Source: Candidatus Zixiibacteriota bacterium (GTDB taxonomy: Bacteria; UBP14; UBA6098). From it: a stretch of 38,065 bases of DNA. Positions 25,327-33,223 of the stretch are shown piece by piece. The DNA lies in assembly GCA_011388305.1 (NCBI GenBank), contig DSAF01000040.1:1-38065 (forward strand), in the 5' to 3' direction. The translations under genes were made by a program, and so were the position numbers. Every line of letters starts with the position of its first letter. Position 1 is the stretch's first letter. The notes under the pieces are model-generated. The model saw only the letters and a program-made list of their open reading frames with translations. It searched no databases and was not told the DNA's origin.

Positions 25327-26031
25327 ATGAAAATCAATAGATTACATGATTTCAATGTCGATGTTGACGAGGCGAGGGCAATTCAGGAAGAGCTTGCATC
25401 GATGGTCATTGTTCGCGAGGAGGGCGAGCCGCCCAATATCGCCGACATCCGCACGATTGCCGGTTGCGATGTCGCATTCGATGCTAATACCGAGACCGCG
25501 TTCGGCGCGTTAGTTCTCATGTCATTCCCAAACCTCGAAGTCATCGAGACCATCACGGCAACATCGCCTTTGACATTTCCATACATCCCCGGATTCTTGA
25601 GCTTCCGCGAGATGATCGTGCTCCTCGAACTGTTCGAGAAACTTCGGCGCCCTCCGGATGTCGTTCTCGTCGATGGGCAGGGGATAGCCCATCCGCGAGG
25701 GCTGGGGCTGGCGAGCCATCTCGGGCTGTTCCTCGATATTCCAACTGTCGGTTGCGCCAAAAGCCGTCTCCTCGGCAAACATGGCGAGGTCGGGACATCC
25801 AAAGGCGGTTGGACGCCGCTTATTCACAAATCGCGGGAGGTGGGAAGAGTCCTTCGCACCCGCGACAATGTTCGGCCGATTTTCGTCTCGCCCGGGCATC
25901 TCGTCTCTATTAGAAGCTCCGCCGAAATTGCCATAGTCTGCGCACGAAAATACCGAATCCCCGAACCCACGCGAAACGCGGACATAGAAGTAGCAAGGTT
26001 CAAACGGGAGACAGTTCGACACGGCGAATAG
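25327..26031 (+). CDS. nfi: Endonuclease V (deoxyinosine 3'-endonuclease)
   Basis: 234 residues, normal length. The catalytic acids align with the family: D48 ('AGCDVAF'), E95 ('FLSFREM') and D116 ('VDGQGIAHPRG'), with H122. The 'YIPGFLSFRE' motif supplies the Tyr-Ile-Pro wedge next to the lesion. It cleaves DNA one base past deoxyinosine and so begins repair of deaminated adenine. No Shine-Dalgarno is seen before the ATG; with the -10 box 7 nt upstream the transcript is probably leaderless. Confidence 0.93.
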   Translation: MKINRLHDFNVDVDEARAIQEELASMVIVREEGEPPNIADIRTIAGCDVAFDANTETAFGALVLMSFPNLEVIETITATSPLTFPYIPGFLSFREMIVLLELFEKLRRPPDVVLVDGQGIAHPRGLGLASHLGLFLDIPTVGCAKSRLLGKHGEVGTSKGGWTPLIHKSREVGRVLRTRDNVRPIFVSPGHLVSIRSSAEIAIVCARKYRIPEPTRNADIEVARFKRETVRHGE

Positions 26032-26174
26032 ACATTGGGACGGGCTTCGCCCTCGCAGTGAAGGATAAAAGAAGACTTCGCCCCATTCCAGACACCGATT
26101 CAAATATCACTCACATCGAATTTCCGATGGAATGTTCCCCGAATAAGTCTATACTATAAGGAAAGCATATGGAA

Positions 26175-27767
26175 TTAACTCTTGCGGGCGAAGAGCCTCT
26201 TCATTGCCCGCGACGAGACCTCGCGAACCTCGCGTATCGCGAAGATCTTTGAAAATAGAAGAAAAATCGCAAAGAAAACGATAGTTGGCAGGGCGAGATG
26301 CGCTAACTTGGTCAAAAACGGGACGGCGGTGATCATTTCGCGGGATATGTATCGCGCGAAGAGCCACGCGCCTAAGGCACTCACAGCACCCGCGCCAGTC
26401 ACGCGAGCGATGTTAGAGAGCACCGGCCTCAAGTTGAACTCGGGGAGTAGCAATTTCAAGTGATACATAAGAAGCGTTACCGTGAAAATGGCCGTCAGGC
26501 TTGTCCCGAGCGCGAGGCCGCCGTGATCTAAGTAATACATGAAAATAATGCTCAGCTCGATGTTCACCACGACGCCCGTTACTGTGATGAGCACCGGCGT
26601 TAGCGTGTTCTTCAGGGCGTAAAATCCCTGCGTAAGCCCTCGGGCAAGCCCCAAAAAAGGAAGGCCTATCATGTAAAACATAAGTGCCCATGAGACCATA
26701 GGAGTAGATCTGGCCGCGTCGAAGCTCCCGCGCTCGAACAGCAGGGAAACGATTTCGGTGCGAAGGGTGATTGTCACCAATGCGATGGGCAGAAGAAGCG
26801 TGAAAATCGACCGGACGGTGTATGATAATAGTTTCGCCAGATCGCCTCTCTCTTCGAGTGCCGCCGAGACGGAAAGGCTTGGAAGCGTCGCGGTGGCAAT
26901 GGCATATCCAAGAAGCCCCAAGGGCAGATATAGCAAGCGATTGGCGTATGTGAGCGAGCTAACGCTACCTCCGGGCAGAAGCGATGCCAATAGGACATCG
27001 GCAAAGTAGTTCAGCTGGAACGATGCCAGCGCGAGCAGGCTCGGAAGAAGTAGCGTTCCGACTTCTATGAGGTCGTGCCAGCGAGATTTGAGCGACCACG
27101 AGAAGTTCCAGCCGGTTCTCTTCATCCAGATGAACTGCCAGAGGAATTGTAGCGCGCTCCCCGCGACAACGAAAACCGCTACAGTCTCGATTCGTCCCGT
27201 CTCGGACGAGAGGAAAAGCCCGGCGACCCCAGTGCCCAGAAGCCAAGCGATGTTCATGAACGCTGGCGCCACCGAACTGACGAAGAACCTCCTATGGGCG
27301 TTGAGAATTGCGTGACAATACGCCGCAAGCCCCATAAAGCCGGCATATGTGAAGAGAATACGCACAAGCTTGATGGCGAGTAATTTGCGCGCGGGGTCGT
27401 CCCGCCAGCCTATGACGATGATGCTTATAAGTTGCGGCGCAAATAAAATTCCAAGCGAGCAAATTACAATCAGCGCGGCGAAAAGCGCGGTGAACACAGC
27501 CGATGCCATGCGAAAAGCGGCTTCCGGCCCCTCGCGGCTCTCGACCTCGGAAAATTTCGGCAGAAAGGCCGCCGAGAGTGCCCCCTCGCCAACGAGATTT
27601 CGCAGAAGGTTTGGGAAGCGGAAGGCCACCGAGAAGGCATCTGCGGCGACGCCAGTGCCGAACAAGGCGGCCATCGCCACCTCGCGAAGAAGGCCGAATA
27701 TCCTTGTCACCAGCGTGCCGAGGCTGACCCATAAAGCCGAAACCGCGATTTTTTTTCGTTCGTCCAT
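26175..27767 (-). CDS. murJ: Lipid II flippase MurJ
   Basis: 530 residues from the ATG at 27767; the track start at 27770 is a TTG one codon earlier. About 13-14 membrane segments. The N-terminus carries the MurJ signature 'TRIFGLLREVAMAALFGTGVAADAFSVAFRFPNLLRNLVGEGALSAAFLP', including the conserved Arg residues and the acidic patch. It moves lipid-linked peptidoglycan precursors across the inner membrane. It is divergent from the flavoprotein gene, 21 nt away, and convergent with nfi. No clear Shine-Dalgarno precedes it; TATATC upstream could place the start close to the ATG. Confidence 0.93.
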   Translation of the reverse strand: MDERKKIAVSALWVSLGTLVTRIFGLLREVAMAALFGTGVAADAFSVAFRFPNLLRNLVGEGALSAAFLPKFSEVESREGPEAAFRMASAVFTALFAALIVICSLGILFAPQLISIIVIGWRDDPARKLLAIKLVRILFTYAGFMGLAAYCHAILNAHRRFFVSSVAPAFMNIAWLLGTGVAGLFLSSETGRIETVAVFVVAGSALQFLWQFIWMKRTGWNFSWSLKSRWHDLIEVGTLLLPSLLALASFQLNYFADVLLASLLPGGSVSSLTYANRLLYLPLGLLGYAIATATLPSLSVSAALEERGDLAKLLSYTVRSIFTLLLPIALVTITLRTEIVSLLFERGSFDAARSTPMVSWALMFYMIGLPFLGLARGLTQGFYALKNTLTPVLITVTGVVVNIELSIIFMYYLDHGGLALGTSLTAIFTVTLLMYHLKLLLPEFNLRPVLSNIARVTGAGAVSALGAWLFARYISREMITAVPFLTKLAHLALPTIVFFAIFLLFSKIFAIREVREVSSRAMKRLFARKS

Positions 27768-27788
27768 CAATAGAGAAGGATATAAACT

Positions 27789-28394
27789 GTGGTTAAAAGT
27801 TCACAAAAAAAATTACTCGCACTGGATTTCAGTCCTCGAAAGAGGTCTAACAGCTCGCGTCTGCTCGATTTCGCCCTCAAATCCGCAATCGCCGAGGGAA
27901 TCGGGATTCTCCGATATAAGCCCCATGAGATGAACATCGCGCCGTGCGATGCCTGTGAGACCTGCTATGACGGCTCGCCCTGCCCCAAAAACGACGACAT
28001 GGCCGAGATTTACCCCATCCTCGAAACCGCCAATGCTGTCATCATCGCCACGCCGTCATATTTCTACGGCGTGCCAGCGCCTGCCAAGGCGCTAATCGAC
28101 AGATGCCAGCTCTTCTGGGCGCGAAAGTATATACTCGCAGAAACCCTGCCATCTCGGCCTGCGGGCGTAATAGAGGTCGCAGGCTCGGGCGGACAGCGCG
28201 TATTCGAGGGAATTAACTTGACAATAAAGTATTTCCTCGATAGTATCTCCATCGATATGCCCGAACCCCTCGCTTTTAGGCATGTGGATTGCGACCCAAA
28301 AGATTTGCCCGACGAGCTATTGCGAGCTTCGGAGGAATATGGCACGAGGCTCGTATCGGAAATTTTGAAAGAGGAGAAAAATGAGAATCGATAA
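27789..28394 (+). CDS. Iron-sulfur flavoprotein (NADPH-dependent FMN reductase fold)
   Basis: 201 residues from a GTG with AAGGA upstream. The flavodoxin-like FMN reductase fold is shown by 'LDFSPRKRSNSSRLL' and 'ATPSYFYGVPAPAKALIDR'. Four Cys (C53, C56, C59, C65 in 'CDACETCYDGSPC') give C-x2-C-x2-C-x5-C, the compact [4Fe-4S] motif of iron-sulfur flavoproteins found mainly in anaerobes. The role is electron transfer in the cytoplasm; the partner is unknown. The last 14 nt overlap the next gene. Divergent from murJ. Confidence 0.85.
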   Translation: MVKSSQKKLLALDFSPRKRSNSSRLLDFALKSAIAEGIGILRYKPHEMNIAPCDACETCYDGSPCPKNDDMAEIYPILETANAVIIATPSYFYGVPAPAKALIDRCQLFWARKYILAETLPSRPAGVIEVAGSGGQRVFEGINLTIKYFLDSISIDMPEPLAFRHVDCDPKDLPDELLRASEEYGTRLVSEILKEEKNENR

Positions 28395-29454
28395 AATCAG
28401 AGCCAAGATAATCGAGGCCGGACTGGATTCAGCTTTGATAACTAATCTTGTGAATGTTCGCTTTCTGTGCGGCTTCTCCGGCTCGAACGGCCTTCTGTTG
28501 ATTTACAGAGAAGGCGCGCTGTTCATCACAGATTTCCGATATAAAACGCAGTCGGCCGAGGAGGTAAAGGGCGCGGAAATCGCCGTGTCGGAGGGCGTCT
28601 CGATTTTCGAAACTCTCGCCGAGAGGCCGGAGCTAAAGGCTATCGGGAAAATCGGATTCGAAAAATCCCTCACTCTTTCAGCGATAGAGGATTTGAAATC
28701 GCTGTTACCGGATAATCTCGAGTGGGAGCCAATGGAGGACTTTTTCAATGAGCTTCGCGCGGTGAAGAACTCCGATGAGGTGGCGAAAATCAGAAAGGCT
28801 ATTTTTGTCGCCGAGGAGGCGATGCGGAAGGCTCTTGCCCATCTTCAGCCCGGAATCTCCGAACGAGATTTCGCCGCCGAACTGGAATACAATATGCGCA
28901 AACTCGGCGCAGACCGTCAGGCGTTCGACACGATTGTCGTCAGCGGCAAGAGGAGCGCGCTCGTTCACGGGATCGCGAGCGATAAGACTATCGAGGCCGG
29001 CGATTTCGTCACAATCGACTATGGCGCAAAAGTTGACGGCTTCCACAGCGACATTACGCGCACATACATCATGGGTGAGCCATCGGACAAGCAGAGGCAG
29101 ATTTACGAGACTGTTTTTCGCGCGCAGGCTTCGGCAATCGAGTCCGCCCGCCCGGGTATGATGGGCAAAGAACTCGACGCCGTGGCGCGGGACATCATTG
29201 AGGAAGCAGGATTCGGCGAGTTCTTCGGGCACGGGCTTGGGCACGGGCTTGGGCTTCTGGTGCACGATGTTCCCCGCGCCGGATCGAAATCAGAGAACAT
29301 TTTGCCGGAGGGCGCGGTAATCACAATCGAGCCGGGGATTTACATCCCCGATTTCGGCGGCGTCCGCATCGAGGACGATGTGCTTCTCACCGCCGACGGT
29401 TGCGAGGTGCTCACAAGCCTTCCGAAAGCAATAGACGAGGTGATAATTCGGTGA
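28381..29454 (+). CDS. M24-family Xaa-Pro aminopeptidase
   Basis: 357 residues. The N-terminal creatinase-like domain (about 1-125) precedes the pita-bread metallopeptidase domain. All five metal ligands are visible: D213 and D224 ('TIDYGAKVDGFHSDITRTY'), H288 ('GHGLGHGLGLLVHD'), E317 ('TIEPGIYIP') and E331 ('VRIEDDV'). It removes an N-terminal residue before proline from peptides in the cytoplasm. The gene overlaps the flavoprotein gene by 14 nt and its last 4 nt overlap the next start (GTGA). Confidence 0.92.
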   Translation: MRIDKIRAKIIEAGLDSALITNLVNVRFLCGFSGSNGLLLIYREGALFITDFRYKTQSAEEVKGAEIAVSEGVSIFETLAERPELKAIGKIGFEKSLTLSAIEDLKSLLPDNLEWEPMEDFFNELRAVKNSDEVAKIRKAIFVAEEAMRKALAHLQPGISERDFAAELEYNMRKLGADRQAFDTIVVSGKRSALVHGIASDKTIEAGDFVTIDYGAKVDGFHSDITRTYIMGEPSDKQRQIYETVFRAQASAIESARPGMMGKELDAVARDIIEEAGFGEFFGHGLGHGLGLLVHDVPRAGSKSENILPEGAVITIEPGIYIPDFGGVRIEDDVLLTADGCEVLTSLPKAIDEVIIR

Positions 29455-29774
29455 ATTCTAATCAGAAAAGCGCCATGAACAAAGCCAAGAAAGCCGCGCA
29501 TATCGGCCTCGGCGTCGTAGTTTTCGGCTTGTTAGTTTTCTTGATTGCGCCCTCGCTGTATTGGATTTCCATGGTGCTGTGGCTCATCGCATTAGGCGCG
29601 GGAATAGCCGCGCTTGTGTTCAACCGCCGAGTTTTTCCGAACACCGAACAAATGATGGGACACGATAAAAGCGGCCTCGATGTGCTCGGATATGTCGAAG
29701 TCTATGTCACATTCGTGCCGGCGATAGCCGCGATTGCTATGATAATTTTCATTCTCTCGCAAAGCGGGAGCTAA
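29451..29774 (+). CDS. Small membrane protein, unknown function
   Basis: 107 residues from the GTG at 29451, which overlaps the TGA of the aminopeptidase and has GAGGTG 8 nt upstream. The track start at 29400 lies well inside the previous gene. Three hydrophobic stretches: '[20 protein letters not shown]', '[17 protein letters not shown]' and '[15 protein letters not shown]'. The N-terminus is basic ('MNKAKKAAH'), and an alternative ATG lies at 29475. I do not recognise a family. It sits between the aminopeptidase and lysC, 2 nt before the latter. Confidence 0.7.
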   Translation: MNSNQKSAMNKAKKAAHIGLGVVVFGLLVFLIAPSLYWISMVLWLIALGAGIAALVFNRRVFPNTEQMMGHDKSGLDVLGYVEVYVTFVPAIAAIAMIIFILSQSGS

Positions 29775-29776
29775 TT

Positions 29777-30967
29777 TTGGCGATAATCGTCCAAAAATAC
29801 GGCGGCTCGAGCATAGCGGACATTGAGCGAATCATGAATGTCGCACGGCGCGTCGTCGAGCGCAAGCGTTGCGGTGACGACATCGTCGTGGTAGTCTCGG
29901 CGATGGCCGACACCACCGACGAGCTAATCGACCTCGCCCTCTCGCTGGACGAAAATCCCCCCGAACGCGAGTTCGACATGCTCCTCACCGCGGGCGAGCG
30001 CGTCAGCATGGCGCTCATGTCAATTGCGATTCAGAAGCTCGGGTGTTGCGCGGTCAGCTTCACCGGAAGCCAGAGCGGCATCATCACCGACGACGACCAC
30101 ACCCGCGCGCGCATCATCGATGTTCGCCCGACGCGGATTATCGAGACATTGAGTGCGGGCGCGGTGGCGATTGTCGCGGGGTTTCAAGGCGTTTCCGGCA
30201 AAAAGGATGTGACGACGCTCGGAAGGGGCGGCTCGGACACTACCGCCGTCGCGCTGGGTGTGGCTCTCGGCGCGGAGATTTGCGAAATTTACACCGATGT
30301 CGAGGGCATATTCTCCGCCGACCCTAACCGAGTGCAAAGCGCGCAACTTATCGAGCGGATTACTTTTGCCGAGGCGCTTGATATGTCCTACTTCGGCGCG
30401 GGGGTGGTGCACTCGCGGGCGGTCGAGCTGGCGCGGGTATCGAGCCTGCCGATAATGGTGGCATCGAGCCTCGTCCGGCAGGAAGGAACGATAATTATGA
30501 ACGAAAATAAAGGCATGGAACGCCCGCGCTTCGTGGGCCTCTCCCGAAGGAATGACATCTGCCTCTGCTCGGGCAATTTCGCCGAGTATGAGAAAGTCGG
30601 CGGACTTTTTGAGGAGGCCGAGCGGAGCCGAATTCGCCTCGGTTTTCCGAGGGTTGCCAAATCCGGCGATGTCTGGAGCGTCGATTTTTGGGCGGATGAG
30701 CGCGACATAAACAGATTGCGCGCCCTCGAAAATCGCTTCGGCCTCGAAATTGATTGCGATGTTTGCCTTCTGGCGATGGTAGGCGAGGAAATCGCCCAAC
30801 GCCCGGGCGTTGTCGCCGAGGTGCTGGCATTCATCGAGGGTCTCGGCGTTCGGCCATTGGTAGTCGAGGCGTCGCAGGTGAGCGTTTTCGTAGTGGTTAA
30901 GCGCTCCTGTGGCGAGGGCCTGGAGAGGGCGATTCACGAGAGGTTCATTCGCGGGGGTGCATTCTGA
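29777..30967 (+). CDS. lysC: Aspartate kinase
   Basis: 396 residues from a TTG with GGGAG upstream. The kinase domain is shown by '[15 protein letters not shown]', '[15 protein letters not shown]' and '[13 protein letters not shown]'. The C-terminal part (about 255-396) holds two ACT-type regulatory domains. It phosphorylates aspartate, the first step to lysine, diaminopimelate, methionine and threonine. The ACT domains imply feedback control, but the effector cannot be told. The stop overlaps the probable CTG start of asd, so the first two enzymes of the pathway are translationally linked. Confidence 0.94.
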   Translation: MAIIVQKYGGSSIADIERIMNVARRVVERKRCGDDIVVVVSAMADTTDELIDLALSLDENPPEREFDMLLTAGERVSMALMSIAIQKLGCCAVSFTGSQSGIITDDDHTRARIIDVRPTRIIETLSAGAVAIVAGFQGVSGKKDVTTLGRGGSDTTAVALGVALGAEICEIYTDVEGIFSADPNRVQSAQLIERITFAEALDMSYFGAGVVHSRAVELARVSSLPIMVASSLVRQEGTIIMNENKGMERPRFVGLSRRNDICLCSGNFAEYEKVGGLFEEAERSRIRLGFPRVAKSGDVWSVDFWADERDINRLRALENRFGLEIDCDVCLLAMVGEEIAQRPGVVAEVLAFIEGLGVRPLVVEASQVSVFVVVKRSCGEGLERAIHERFIRGGAF

Positions 30968-31959
30968 GGCTCGAAGAACTTAAGCTTGCGATTGTCGGCG
31001 CGACCGGCCTTGTCGGCCGGAAGATTCTCGATGTCATGGCCGAGCGCGGTATTCTCCCGCGTGAGCTTATCCTGACTGCATCGGCGCGCTCGGCGGGCGG
31101 GGCTGTCCGATTCGGCGGAAAAGATTATGTCGTCGAGACCGTCGAAGGGTGTATCAAGCGCAAACCCAATGTCGCGGTTTTCTGCGCGGGCGGGCAAGTT
31201 TCGCGGGAGTGGGCGCCAAAATTCGTCGAGGCCGGTGCTCTCGTAATCGACAAGTCCAGCGCATGGCGAAGTGACCCCGACTGCCCGCTGGTCGTTCCGC
31301 AGGTTAATCCCGTTGCGTTGGAGAGCATTCCGAAGGGCATAGTTGCCAGCCCGAATTGTAGCACGGCGGGCTTCGTCATCGCGCTAAAGCCTTTGATTGA
31401 GCGATTCGGCGAGCCGCGGCACATCTTCGTGGCGACATATCAGTCCGTTTCCGGCGCGGGCGCGGGCGGCAACGAGGCGCTTATCCGCCAGCGAAACGGC
31501 GAGGATTTCGAGGGCATCTTCCCGCAGAAAATATTCGACAATGTCATCCCCGTAATCGGCGCGATAGACGCGAACGGGTTCAACATTGAGGAGACCAAAC
31601 TGGCCGACGAGACGCGCAAGATTCTCGCCATGCCGAATCTCCATATCACGGCAACCGCCGTGCGCGTGCCGATAATCGCTTGTCATTCCGAGGCCGTGAC
31701 GATTGAGTTCGCCTCGGACGCATCGGCAGATGAGGCCGAGAGAGTGCTCGAGTGCGCTCCCGGGCTTCGGCTGATGAAGTCGCCAGAATTTCCCACTCCG
31801 CTCTCGGCAGTCGATTTCGACGATGTCCTCGTAGGCAGAATAAGAAACACTCCGGGCGACCGGAGCGTTCTTAGCATGTTCATTTGTTTCGATAATTTAA
31901 GGCGCGGCGCCGCGACTAACGCCGTCGATTTGATCGAGCATCTCGCGCGGAAAATTTAG
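30964..31959 (+). CDS. asd: Aspartate-semialdehyde dehydrogenase, probable CTG start
   Basis: The track start (ATG 31036) cuts off the nucleotide-binding motif. In the same frame upstream the DNA reads '[21 protein letters not shown]', the normal N-terminus of the family. No ATG, GTG or TTG lies in frame before it. The likely start is CTG at 30964, in CTGA with the lysC stop, behind GCGGGGGTG; ATT at 30961 is the alternative. The product is then 331 residues, the usual length. The catalytic Cys is C132 in '[10 protein letters not shown]', and the '[10 protein letters not shown]' motif holds the catalytic His. It reduces aspartyl phosphate with NADPH, directly after LysC. Confidence 0.92.
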   Translation: MRLEELKLAIVGATGLVGRKILDVMAERGILPRELILTASARSAGGAVRFGGKDYVVETVEGCIKRKPNVAVFCAGGQVSREWAPKFVEAGALVIDKSSAWRSDPDCPLVVPQVNPVALESIPKGIVASPNCSTAGFVIALKPLIERFGEPRHIFVATYQSVSGAGAGGNEALIRQRNGEDFEGIFPQKIFDNVIPVIGAIDANGFNIEETKLADETRKILAMPNLHITATAVRVPIIACHSEAVTIEFASDASADEAERVLECAPGLRLMKSPEFPTPLSAVDFDDVLVGRIRNTPGDRSVLSMFICFDNLRRGAATNAVDLIEHLARKI

Positions 31960-32129
31960 ATGGCGTCGGGTTTTTTCGCCCGCACCCTGTCGCGGATATA
32001 CCAGAATATCATCGCGCCGAGAACCGCGATAAAGTAGAGAATCGTAAGCGTTCTAAGCTCCAAATCGGCGGCGATTGTGATTATCGCCGGAATGAGAGCA
32101 TAGACAAACCATATAAGCCATTCAATCAT
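31956..32129 (-). CDS. 57-residue membrane protein, unknown function
   Basis: Begins at the ATG at 32129, preceded by GGAGG at a 5-nt spacing; the longer track start at 32171 has no such site. Two hydrophobic segments ('MIEWLIWFVYALIPAIITIA' and 'LTILYFIAVLGAMIFWYI') are followed by a basic tail 'RDRVRAKKPD', predicting a small two-helix inner-membrane protein. Its stop codon overlaps the stop of asd on the other strand. No family recognised. Confidence 0.65.
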   Translation of the reverse strand: MIEWLIWFVYALIPAIITIAADLELRTLTILYFIAVLGAMIFWYIRDRVRAKKPDAI

Positions 32130-32156
32130 AGTTCCTCCAATTCGAGGGAAAAAATA

Positions 32157-32169
32157 GGCGCGATGCGCC
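32157..32169 (+). promoter_or_regulatory. Short hairpin before the dCMP deaminase start
   Basis: GGCGC-GAT-GCGCC, a 5-bp stem with a 3-nt loop, lies just ahead of the AAGGAG of the next gene. It resembles the hairpin at 4059-4071. Confidence 0.35.
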
Positions 32170-32187
32170 AAATGTCAAGGAGATATT

Positions 32188-32664
32188 TTGAAAGACGATA
32201 AAAGCGAGAGGTCGAGGCCGGGCTGGGACGAATATTTCATGCGCATGGCAAAGCTTGTAGCCACACGCTCGACCTGCATCAGGCGGAGCGTCGGGGCGGT
32301 GCTCGTCCGCGACAGGCGGATTCTTGCCACGGGATACAACGGCGCGCCCCACGGACTCGCGCACTGTGGCGAGGTCGGTTGCCTTCGCGAGCAGTTGGGC
32401 GTCCCCAGCGGCGAGAGGCACGAGCTTTGCAGAGGAATTCACGCCGAGCAAAACGCCATCATTCAAGCGGCGATTTTTGGCGTGAGCACGCGCGGGTCGG
32501 TGCTGTATTGCACTACCAAGCCGTGCATTATCTGCACAAAGATGCTCATCAATGCCGGAGTCGAGCGCTTCATCGTGGGCGAGCTTTACAACGACGATTT
32601 GGCCGACAGCTTCATGAAAGAGGCGGGCATCGAGGTCATTTTCATGTCGCCGGAGGATTTATAA
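32188..32664 (+). CDS. Deoxycytidylate deaminase (ComEB family)
   Basis: 158 residues from a TTG with AAGGAG upstream. Zinc deaminase motifs: H85 and E87 in 'GIHAEQNAI' and C113, C116 in '[11 protein letters not shown]'. The insert '[17 protein letters not shown]' before the His is typical of dCMP deaminases (ComEB), which convert dCMP to dUMP for thymidylate synthesis. It is divergent from the 57-residue membrane protein and is followed after 3 nt by a lipoprotein gene. Confidence 0.9.
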   Translation: MKDDKSERSRPGWDEYFMRMAKLVATRSTCIRRSVGAVLVRDRRILATGYNGAPHGLAHCGEVGCLREQLGVPSGERHELCRGIHAEQNAIIQAAIFGVSTRGSVLYCTTKPCIICTKMLINAGVERFIVGELYNDDLADSFMKEAGIEVIFMSPEDL

Positions 32665-32667
32665 ACT

Positions 32668-33120
32668 ATGCGCGGTGCTATGCTCAAAATCACGATATTC
32701 GCCGCGGTTCTCCTCGCGCTGTCATGCAATTTTGGCGATATGCGGGCGATACGCATGTCTCTCGACGGCGACGAGATTTCCGCGGGCGGCGCGCAGATTG
32801 CGATTTCGCAAGTTGGCGCTGAGAGCTACAACGTTTTCCTGCACACGAAGCGCCCTGAGATTCAGATTACATGGGAGGCAAAAGGCCGCGATTTCGAGAA
32901 TTGGCGCGGCGAGAAATTCCGCGTGAAAAAATTCCGCGCCGTCCGACCGGACGGGACTATCAGCTTCGAGGGCGCTGATGTCGGGGTGATTATCGACATC
33001 ACCGACATCGAGGGCGCATTCGTCACAGGGCGCTTTTCCGGATGGGTGGGCATAGGCGCAGGGTCGCACCGCGTCAGCAACGGGACATTCCGTGCGCCGG
33101 CTTCTTTCTGGCGAAGATGA
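32668..33120 (+). CDS. Small putative lipoprotein
   Basis: 150 residues. The N-terminus 'MLKITIFAAVLLALSCNF' is a signal peptide with lipobox 'LALSC', so the mature protein starts at Cys20. The rest is beta-rich, with no motif I know. The ATG has GGAGG about 11 nt upstream, within the deaminase gene; a second ATG four codons on is possible. Envelope location expected; function unknown. Confidence 0.7.
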   Translation: MRGAMLKITIFAAVLLALSCNFGDMRAIRMSLDGDEISAGGAQIAISQVGAESYNVFLHTKRPEIQITWEAKGRDFENWRGEKFRVKKFRAVRPDGTISFEGADVGVIIDITDIEGAFVTGRFSGWVGIGAGSHRVSNGTFRAPASFWRR

Positions 33121-33223
33121 CTTTTCGGTTGAAAATCCACCGTCAACTCGCTATTTTACTCAAATTATTGATAATTATCGTCATTGAGACGAAACTTGAC
33201 ATCAAACGAATTTCGAGGATTGT

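Noticed and set aside
29400-29774. Start at 29400 for the small membrane protein
   Set aside because: It lies deep inside the aminopeptidase gene. GTG at 29451 has a GAGGTG binding site and gives the usual 4-nt stop/start overlap.
31036-31959. ATG at 31036 as the start of asd
   Set aside because: It would remove the conserved NADP-binding motif that lies upstream in the same frame.
33196-33223. TTGACA before pheT as a promoter
   Set aside because: At 16-18 bp downstream the -10 would fall on the start codon, and no TATAAT-like hexamer is present.
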